A stretch of 64,000 bases of DNA from Actinomadura xylanilytica (GTDB taxonomy: Bacteria > Actinomycetota > Actinomycetes > Streptosporangiales > Streptosporangiaceae): assembly GCF_030283145.1 (NCBI RefSeq), contig NZ_JASNWE010000002.1, forward strand, positions 682,001 through 746,000. The letters are read 5' to 3'. Below the pieces are notes generated by a model. That model saw only the letters and a program-made list of their open reading frames with translations. It searched no databases and was not told where the DNA came from. Made by a program: the position numbers and the translations under genes. Shown here piece after piece: positions 58,879 to 64,000 of this stretch (positions are counted from its first letter, which is position 1; each line of letters opens with the position of its first letter).

Positions 58879-59400
58879 TCACTCGGCGGCGGGCGGCGGA
58901 CCCTCCGCGCGGAGCAGGACCCGGCGCAGGAGCCCGGCGAGCTGCCTGCGCTCCTCGGCGGTCAGCGCGCCGAGCAGCCGGTTCTCCTCGACCCCGACGA
59001 CGTCCATCGCCCCGAGCCAGGCGGTCCAGCCTTCGTCGGTGAGCTCGACGTCGACGCGCCGCCGGTCGGTGCCCGAGGGCCGCCGCCGGACGAACCCGCG
59101 CCGCTCCAGCGCGTCCAGCCGTCCGGTGACCGAGTTCGCCGCCATGCCGAGATCGGCGGCGATCTCGGACGGGACGGCGCGCCTGCCGCGGCCCGCGAGC
59201 ACGTGCAGCGTTTCGAACTCGTGCCGTTGCAGGCCGAGGTCAGCGAGCGTCCGCACCTTGACGCGGCGCAGGTGGCCGGCCAGGTACCCGACCCGGGTGA
59301 CCACGGCCTCGACTTCGGGATCGAGGCCCGGCAGCAGGGGCAGCCAGCGGTCGATGTGCTCGTCCGTCCGGTCGCGCGGCGGCCCCTCGCGGTGCTCCAT
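58879..59400 (-). CDS. MarR-family regulator
   Basis: A 173-residue MarR repressor. LADLGLQRHEFETLHVLAGR, PSEIAADLGMAANSVTGRLD (recognition helix) and ALERRGFVRRRPSGTDRRRV (wing) give the standard winged helix. It is divergently transcribed from an MFS exporter, with two palindromes between them, the classic MarR-exporter arrangement. ATG 59400 lies 6 nt after a -10-like TACGAT, suggesting a leaderless transcript. It should repress the exporter and itself until a ligand binds. Confidence 0.92.
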   Translation of the reverse strand: MEHREGPPRDRTDEHIDRWLPLLPGLDPEVEAVVTRVGYLAGHLRRVKVRTLADLGLQRHEFETLHVLAGRGRRAVPSEIAADLGMAANSVTGRLDALERRGFVRRRPSGTDRRRVDVELTDEGWTAWLGAMDVVGVEENRLLGALTAEERRQLAGLLRRVLLRAEGPPPAAE

Positions 59401-59443
59401 ACACGGATCGTACGGCTCCGGGCAACGTCCATCACCCAAAATA

Positions 59444-59478
59444 ATTCGTTGACGAATAGTTCCTTGGCGAAGTATTTT
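59444..59478 (+). promoter_or_regulatory. MFS promoter with MarR operator palindromes
   Basis: ATTCGTTGACGAAT (59444-59457) is a perfect inverted repeat and TTCCTTGGCGAA (59460-59471) a near one, spaced like tandem MarR sites. TTGACG (59449-59454) and TATTTT (59473-59478) form a promoter with an 18-bp spacer. Transcription would start at or next to ATG 59485, giving a leaderless mRNA, with the operator across the -35 box. Confidence 0.75.
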
Positions 59479-59484
59479 CTCGAC

Positions 59485-60687
59485 ATGGCCCATCCCCTGC
59501 GCAGGCGCCGCTTCCGGCTGCTCTTCGCCGCCCGCGTCCTGTCCATGACCGGCGACGCCGCCGTCCCGGCGGCGCTCGCGCTGGCGGTGGTGCGCGCGAC
59601 CGGCTCCGCCTCGGCCCTCGCCCTGGTCCTCGGCTGCGCAATGGTGCCGAGGCTGGTCCTGCTGCCGATCGGCGGCGTCGTGGCCGACCGGTTCAACGCC
59701 CGGACGGTCGCGCTCGGCACCGACCTCATCGGTTGCGGGGCCCAGCTCTTCGCCGGCCTCGAACTGCTCGGCGGGGAACCGCGGCTGTGGCACCTCGCGG
59801 TGGCGCAGGTGATCGGCGGCACCGCGTCGGCCTTCCAGACTCCGACCATCTCCCCGCTGGTCAACGGGTCGGTCGCGGCCAGGGACCGGCAGCGGGCCAA
59901 CGCGCTGCTGAGCATGGCCAACGGCGCCACCCGGCTCGCCGGCCCCGCGCTCGCCGGGACGTTCGTGCTGACCGTCGGACCCGGCTGGACGTTCGTGCTC
60001 GACTCGGCCTCGTTCGCCCTGAGCGCCGCCCTGCTGGCGCTGCTCCACGTCCCGCACGTGCCGCTCCCGCGCCGCTCGGTGCGCGCCGACCTCGCCGAGG
60101 GATGGGCGGAGGTGCGCGCACGCGACTGGTACTGGTCGAGCCTGATCGCGCACTCGGTGTGGAACGGGGCGGCCGGGGTGCTGCTCACGCTCGGTCCCCT
60201 GATCGCGGTCGACCGGCTCGGCGGCGAGGGGGCCTGGATCGCGACCCTCCAGGCCGGCGCGGCGGGCCTGCTGGTCGGCTCGCTGATCGCCGCCCGGATC
60301 CGGCCGCGGCACCCCGTGCTGGTCGCGAACCTCGGCCTGGCCACCTACGCGCTGCCGCTCGCCCTGCTGGCCGTCGCCGCGCCCGCCCCGCTGGTCATCG
60401 GCGCGTACGGCCTGGCGCTGGCGGGACTCGGCGTCCTCAGCCCGATCTGGGAGACCGTCGTCCAGGCCAGCATCCCCGAGCACGCGCTCGCCCGCGTCAC
60501 CTCCTACGACTGGCTGCTGTCGCTGGCCGCGGCGCCCCTCGGCTACACCCTGGCCCCCTGGGCCGCCGCCCACTGGGGGCCCGGCGTGCCGCTGACGGTC
60601 TCGGCGGTCCTGGTCGGCGGTGCCTGCCTCGGCACCGCCGCGTTCCCCGGCGTGCGCCGGCTCACCCTGCCGGCGCACCCGGGTTGA
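59485..60687 (+). CDS. MFS exporter under MarR control
   Basis: A 400-residue transporter with 12 predicted helices. RLLFAARVLSMTGDAAVPAA is helix one, PIGGVVADRFNARTVALGTD the A-loop motif, and ATRLAGPALAGTFVLTVGPG the motif C-like element. It resembles MFS exporters for macrolides and other antibiotics. ATG 59485 sits at the predicted transcription start, so translation is probably leaderless. It is convergent with the slipin gene across the 19-bp repeat array. Confidence 0.9.
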   Translation: MAHPLRRRRFRLLFAARVLSMTGDAAVPAALALAVVRATGSASALALVLGCAMVPRLVLLPIGGVVADRFNARTVALGTDLIGCGAQLFAGLELLGGEPRLWHLAVAQVIGGTASAFQTPTISPLVNGSVAARDRQRANALLSMANGATRLAGPALAGTFVLTVGPGWTFVLDSASFALSAALLALLHVPHVPLPRRSVRADLAEGWAEVRARDWYWSSLIAHSVWNGAAGVLLTLGPLIAVDRLGGEGAWIATLQAGAAGLLVGSLIAARIRPRHPVLVANLGLATYALPLALLAVAAPAPLVIGAYGLALAGLGVLSPIWETVVQASIPEHALARVTSYDWLLSLAAAPLGYTLAPWAAAHWGPGVPLTVSAVLVGGACLGTAAFPGVRRLTLPAHPG

Positions 60688-60749
60688 CGCCGCCGCGGGA
60701 CGGCGCTCAAGCAGCCGGAGGCCGGTCGACGGACGACGGTCTAGCGGAC

Positions 60750-60871
60750 GGAGGCCGGTCAGGCGGACGGAGGCCGGTCAGGCGGACGGAGGCCGGTCAG
60801 GCGGACGGAGGCCGGTCAGGCGGACGGAGGCCGGTCAGGCGGACGGAGGCCGGTCAGGCGGACGGAGGCCG
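60750..60871. repeat. 19-bp tandem repeat array at the slipin 3' end
   Basis: GGAGGCCGGTCAGGCGGAC repeats six times exactly from 60750 to 60863, then a partial copy to 60871; a degenerate copy precedes it near 60717. The last copies overlap the slipin C-terminus, and on the minus strand each unit encodes a TCCGCCTGA end, so copies carry the stop. It looks like expansion of the gene's own last codons. Confidence 0.85.
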
Positions 60872-61921
60872 ATCGTCGGGCTCGTCGGGACGGGTCGTGC
60901 CCTCGGTGATGCCGCGCCGCTCGTCTCCCTCCCCGGTCTCCACGCCCGGCGCCTCGGCGGCCTCGTCGAGCCGCCCCCGCGCGGGCTGGTCGAGGCCGAT
61001 CACCGGCGGGACGTCCTTCGCCGGGTCCAAGGGGCCCTGCTCGCCGGCCGACCTGGCCAGGTCCTCCTCTGCCTTGGCGAGCCGCTCGCCGAGGTCGCTC
61101 TTCTTCTCCTTCTTCTGCGTCTGCTCGGCCTCGTTGCCCCCGGCCGCGCGGTCGAAGAACCGCAGGATCTCGACCGGCAGCGGCATGACCAGCGTGCTGT
61201 TCTTCTCTCCCGCGACTTCGACCACGGTCTGGAGCAGCCGGAGCTGGAGGGCGGCCGGGTCCTCCGACATGATCTCCGCGGCGGCGGCGAGCCGCTTGGA
61301 CGCCTGGAACTCGCCGTCCGCGGTGATGATGCGGGCGCGGCGCTCCCGCTCGGCCTCGGCCTGCCGGGCCATCGAGCGCTTCATCCCCTCCGGCAGCGAG
61401 ACGTCCTTGATCTCCACCCGCTCGATCCGGATGCCCCACGGGCTGTCGGTGATCTCGTCCATGATCCCGCGCAGCCGCGTGTTGATCTTCTCGCGCTCGC
61501 CGAGCAGCTCCTGCATGTCGGTCTGGCCGATCACCGACCGCAGCGAGGTCTGCCCGATCTGCGAGACCGCGTACCCGTAGTTCTGCACGTTGACGATCGC
61601 CTTCACCGGATCGATGACCCGGAAGTACACGACGGCGTCGACGCGGACGCTCACGTTGTCCTGGGTGATGCCCTCCTGGCCCGGGACGTTCATCGTGACC
61701 GTCTGCTGGTTGACTTTTTGCATCCGCTCGGCGATCGGGATGATCCCGGTCAGGCCCGGGGACCGGACCGCGCCCGGCCGGAGCTGCCCGCCCCGCTGCA
61801 CCTGGCCGAAGCGGAAGACGATGCCGTGCTCGAACTGCTGCACGACCCGGATGGACGCCGCGAGGCCGGTCAGGCCGACCACCACGAGGACCACCACGAT
61901 GATGAGGATTGCCGCAAGCAT
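60854..61921 (-). CDS. Slipin (SPFH/stomatin) membrane protein
   Basis: A 355-residue slipin. An N-terminal helix (MLAAILIIVVVLVVVGLTGL) is followed by the SPFH domain (VVQQFEHGIVFRFGQVQRGG; PIAERMQKVNQQTVTMNVPG; RVIDPVKAIVNVQNYGYAVS) and a coiled-coil tail with Lys/Glu-rich sequence and a disordered end (RPDEPDDRPPSA). It has no NfeD partner here. ATG 61921 is preferred: AAAGG is 8 nt upstream. The stop lies inside the 19-bp repeat array. Probably builds membrane microdomains or regulates membrane proteases. Confidence 0.92.
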   Translation of the reverse strand: MLAAILIIVVVLVVVGLTGLAASIRVVQQFEHGIVFRFGQVQRGGQLRPGAVRSPGLTGIIPIAERMQKVNQQTVTMNVPGQEGITQDNVSVRVDAVVYFRVIDPVKAIVNVQNYGYAVSQIGQTSLRSVIGQTDMQELLGEREKINTRLRGIMDEITDSPWGIRIERVEIKDVSLPEGMKRSMARQAEAERERRARIITADGEFQASKRLAAAAEIMSEDPAALQLRLLQTVVEVAGEKNSTLVMPLPVEILRFFDRAAGGNEAEQTQKKEKKSDLGERLAKAEEDLARSAGEQGPLDPAKDVPPVIGLDQPARGRLDEAAEAPGVETGEGDERRGITEGTTRPDEPDDRPPSA

Positions 61922-62021
61922 CACGGCCACCTTTCGGGTGAGCTGAGCTCGGACCAGCCGGTCCGGGCGATCCGGCCCGTGGACCGGTTCACGTTTCTCA
62001 CTTAACCTCGCGGGCAGGCCC

Positions 62022-62047
62022 GAAACAACGGCCCGGCGAGTTGTTTC
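62022..62047. promoter_or_regulatory. Inverted repeat between slipin and ArsA genes
   Basis: GAAACAAC pairs perfectly with GTTGTTTC across a 10-nt spacer, in the 216-bp divergent region. It could be an operator for either gene. Confidence 0.4.
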
Positions 62048-62137
62048 CCCAGCATGGACGGCACCGTGTCAGGAATCACTTGCATGAGCGCGGGCGCCCT
62101 CTGAAGTCCTTGCCGAGTGAACGATATGGTCGATCGG

Positions 62138-63133
62138 GTGAGCGCGAGAGACACCGACTGGGACGGCGTACGCCTCCATGTCGTCACGGGTAAGGGCGGG
62201 ACCGGCAAGACCACCGTCGCGGCCGCCCTCGCCCTGGCGCTCGCCGCCGGTGGGCGCAAGGTGCTGCTGGTCGAGGTCGAGGGACGGCAGGGCATCGCGC
62301 AGCTCTTCGACTGCCCGCCGCTCCCCTACGAGGAGCGCAGGGTCGCGGTCGCCCCGGACGGCGGCGAGGTCTACGCGCTCGCGATCGACACCGAAGAGGC
62401 GCTCATCGAGTACCTCGAGATGTTCTACAACCTCAAACGGGCCGGCAAGGCGATGTCCAAGCTCGGCGTCGTCGACTTCGTGACCACCATCGCGCCGGGC
62501 CTGCGCGACGTGATCCTCACCGGCAAGACCAGCGAGTCGGTGCGGCGCAAGGAGAAGGACGGCTCGTTCATCTACGACGCGGTCGTGATGGACGCCCCGC
62601 CGACCGGCCGCATCACCAAGTTCCTGAACGTCAACGACGAGGTCTCCGGCCTCGCCAAGGTCGGCCCGGTCCGCAACCACGCCGACACCGTGATGAAGGT
62701 CGTGCGCAGCCCCGAGACCGCCGTGCACTTCGTCACGCTGCTGGAGGAGATGCCGGTCCAGGAGACGATGGACGGCGTGCACGACCTCACCGAGGTCGGC
62801 CTCCCGGTCGGCGGCGTGATCGTCAACATGGAGCACCGGCCGGTGCTGGACGAGGACGGCCTCGCCGCCGCGGCCGGCGGCACCCTGGACGTCGAGGAGA
62901 TCGTCCGCGGGGTGAAGGCCGCCGGGCTCGAGCACGGCGCCGACGCGATCGCCGCCCACCTCGCCGTCGAGGCCGCCGAGCACGCCCGCCGCACCGCGCT
63001 CCAGCGCCGCGAGAAGGAGCGCCTGGCCGCGGTCGACCGGCCGCGCTACACGCTGCCGATGCTGGCCGACGGCATGGACCTGGCCGGCCTGTACGACCTG
63101 GCGGCGGCGCTCCGCGACCAGGGCGCCGCATGA
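62138..63133 (+). CDS. ArsA/GET3-like ATPase, first of a tandem pair
   Basis: A 331-residue ATPase. VVTGKGGTGKTTVAAALALA is the deviant Walker A of the ArsA/MinD class, LLVEVEGRQGIAQLF the switch region and VVMDAPPTGRITKF the nucleotide-binding switch II. No arsenite-binding Cys triad was noticed and no arsB or arsD is nearby, so arsenite export is unlikely. GTG 62138 is preferred: a TATGGT -10-like box lies 7 nt upstream, suggesting a leaderless mRNA; ATG 62126 is an alternative. Paired ArsA-like genes precede wblA in Streptomyces (from memory). Confidence 0.88.
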   Translation: MSARDTDWDGVRLHVVTGKGGTGKTTVAAALALALAAGGRKVLLVEVEGRQGIAQLFDCPPLPYEERRVAVAPDGGEVYALAIDTEEALIEYLEMFYNLKRAGKAMSKLGVVDFVTTIAPGLRDVILTGKTSESVRRKEKDGSFIYDAVVMDAPPTGRITKFLNVNDEVSGLAKVGPVRNHADTVMKVVRSPETAVHFVTLLEEMPVQETMDGVHDLTEVGLPVGGVIVNMEHRPVLDEDGLAAAAGGTLDVEEIVRGVKAAGLEHGADAIAAHLAVEAAEHARRTALQRREKERLAAVDRPRYTLPMLADGMDLAGLYDLAAALRDQGAA

Positions 63134-63197
63134 CCCCGCGACCCGTCGCCGCCCGGCCCCGCCGGAGCCCGCCCCGGCCCCCGAACGGGAGACTGAG

Positions 63198-64000
63198 ATG
63201 AGCCCGACCGGCAAGACCCCGCCCGCCCTGGACGTCGACGCCCTGATCGACGACCCGCGCACCAAGATCATCGTGTGCTGCGGGTCCGGCGGCGTCGGCA
63301 AGACCACCACCGCCGCCGCGCTCGGCGTCCGCGCCGCCGAGCGGGGCCGGGACGTGGTGGTGCTGACCGTCGACCCGGCCCGCCGGCTCGCGCAGTCGAT
63401 GGGGCTGTCGGAGCTCGACAACAATCCGCGCCGGATCGAGGTCGACGGCGACGGCGAGCTGCACGCCATGATGCTCGACATGAAGCGGACCTTCGACGAG
63501 ATCGTCGAGGCGCACGCCGACCCGGACCGGGCCAAGCAGATCCTGGCCAACCCCTTCTACCAGTCGCTGTCCTCCAGCCTGTCGGGCACGCAGGAGTACA
63601 TGGCGATGGAGAAGCTCGGGCAGCTGCACCGCTCCGGCGCCTGGGACCTGATCATCGTCGACACCCCGCCGTCCCGGAACGCGCTGGACTTCCTGGACGC
63701 GCCCGAGCGGATGGGCCGCTTCCTCGACGGCCGCTTCATGAAGATCCTCGCCGCACCGGCCAAGACCGGCGGCCGGTTCGGGGTGAAGGTGATCAGCGCC
63801 GGGTTCGGCATGTTCACCGGCGTCATCAACAAGGTCCTCGGCGTCCAGCTCCTGCGCGACGTGCAGACGTTCGTGGCGGCGTTCGACACGATGTTCGGCG
63901 GCTTCCGGGAACGCGCCGACAAGACCTTCCAGCTCCTCCAGACGCCCGGCACCGCGTTCCTGGTGGTGGCCGCCCCCGAGCCCGACGCCCTGCGCGAGGC
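63198..64000 (+). CDS. ArsA/GET3-like ATPase, second of the pair (cut by window end)
   Basis: The first 267 codons of a second ATPase of the ArsA/GET3 type, running past the window. IIVCCGSGGVGKTTTAAALG is the deviant P-loop, VLTVDPARRLAQSMGLSELD the switch I region, and LIIVDTPPSRNALDFLDAPE switch II. A Cys pair (CC) precedes the P-loop. ATG 63198 has GGGAG 9-13 nt upstream and lies 64 bp after the first ArsA-like gene. It probably works with that protein as a heteromer. Confidence 0.9.
   Translation, partial: MSPTGKTPPALDVDALIDDPRTKIIVCCGSGGVGKTTTAAALGVRAAERGRDVVVLTVDPARRLAQSMGLSELDNNPRRIEVDGDGELHAMMLDMKRTFDEIVEAHADPDRAKQILANPFYQSLSSSLSGTQEYMAMEKLGQLHRSGAWDLIIVDTPPSRNALDFLDAPERMGRFLDGRFMKILAAPAKTGGRFGVKVISAGFGMFTGVINKVLGVQLLRDVQTFVAAFDTMFGGFRERADKTFQLLQTPGTAFLVVAAPEPDALRE

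Noticed and set aside
60717..60871. 19-bp array as a CRISPR locus
   Set aside because: Units are directly adjacent with no spacers, so it is a simple tandem repeat.
62138..64000. ArsA-like genes as an arsenite pump
   Set aside because: No ArsB, ArsD or ArsR gene nearby and no Cys triad noticed.

Overview
This is a very GC-rich (about 70% or more by eye) actinobacterial chromosome segment. The gene set fits a filamentous, sporulating actinomycete: bldG with its anti-sigma partner, a GlxR-type crp, an actinobacterial Tad pilus locus with DUF4244 pilin and ssd, MarP, a proton pyrophosphatase, and tandem ArsA-like ATPases. Codon bias and the gene versions suggest Streptosporangiales/Thermomonosporaceae (Actinomadura-like), but the genus is not proven. 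From memory, the order hppA / anti-sigma factor / bldG / helicase / tad genes / acsA / nhaA / nth / crp / MBL / NUDIX / arsA matches a conserved core block of Streptomyces (around SCO3547-SCO3579 in S. coelicolor).

Layout. 0-6 kb: tail of a Fur regulator with katA, then a leftward three-gene operon (AAA+ ATPase, PLP enzyme, APH(6)-type kinase). 6-16 kb: SPFH/NfeD membrane pair, a molybdopterin oxidoreductase, a DUF2231-Rieske protein, a small gene behind a LexA-like box, a TSUP permease, an ABC ATPase, and an RDD protein with a [14 protein letters not shown] head. 16-20 kb: a two-component system (GAF histidine kinase, NarL-type regulator) followed by a PP2C phosphatase. 20-26.8 kb: SDR remnant, MFS exporter and queA as an overlapping rightward cluster, then serB, a FUSC protein, sixA and a 37-residue membrane protein.

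27-31.5 kb: hppA, then a decayed island with wrecks of an AfsR/SARP-type regulator and a DrrA-type ABC ATPase, then the anti-sigma factor and bldG. 31.7-42 kb: an MrfA-type helicase diverging from bldG, then a leftward Tad locus in the order ssd, tadA, tadB, tadC, DUF4244 pilin, tadE, tadE-like. Most Tad genes are tightly coupled, but tadB and tadC are separated and TadC carries an odd Arg/Pro-rich insert. 42-43.8 kb: a stretch of more than 1.7 kb with no convincing gene, but with hairpins and tandem repeats. 43.8-45.3 kb: pentapeptide-repeat protein plus a Fic-fold protein whose catalytic motif is degenerate. 45.9-64 kb: acsA, nhaA, holin-like protein, hydrolase, DUF309, marP, NUDIX, nth, autoregulated crp, MBL, NUDIX, ridA, DUF4177, HxlR and MarR regulators with a divergent MFS exporter, a slipin bordered by a 19-bp repeat array, and two ArsA-type ATPases, the last cut by the window edge.

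No tRNA, rRNA, CRISPR array or intact insertion sequence was recognised. The most unusual parts are the AAA-PLP-APH operon, the decayed island at 30 kb, the gene-poor 42-43.8 kb region, the TadC insert, the inactive-looking Fic protein, and several promoter-level signals (LexA-like box, CRP site, MarR operators).
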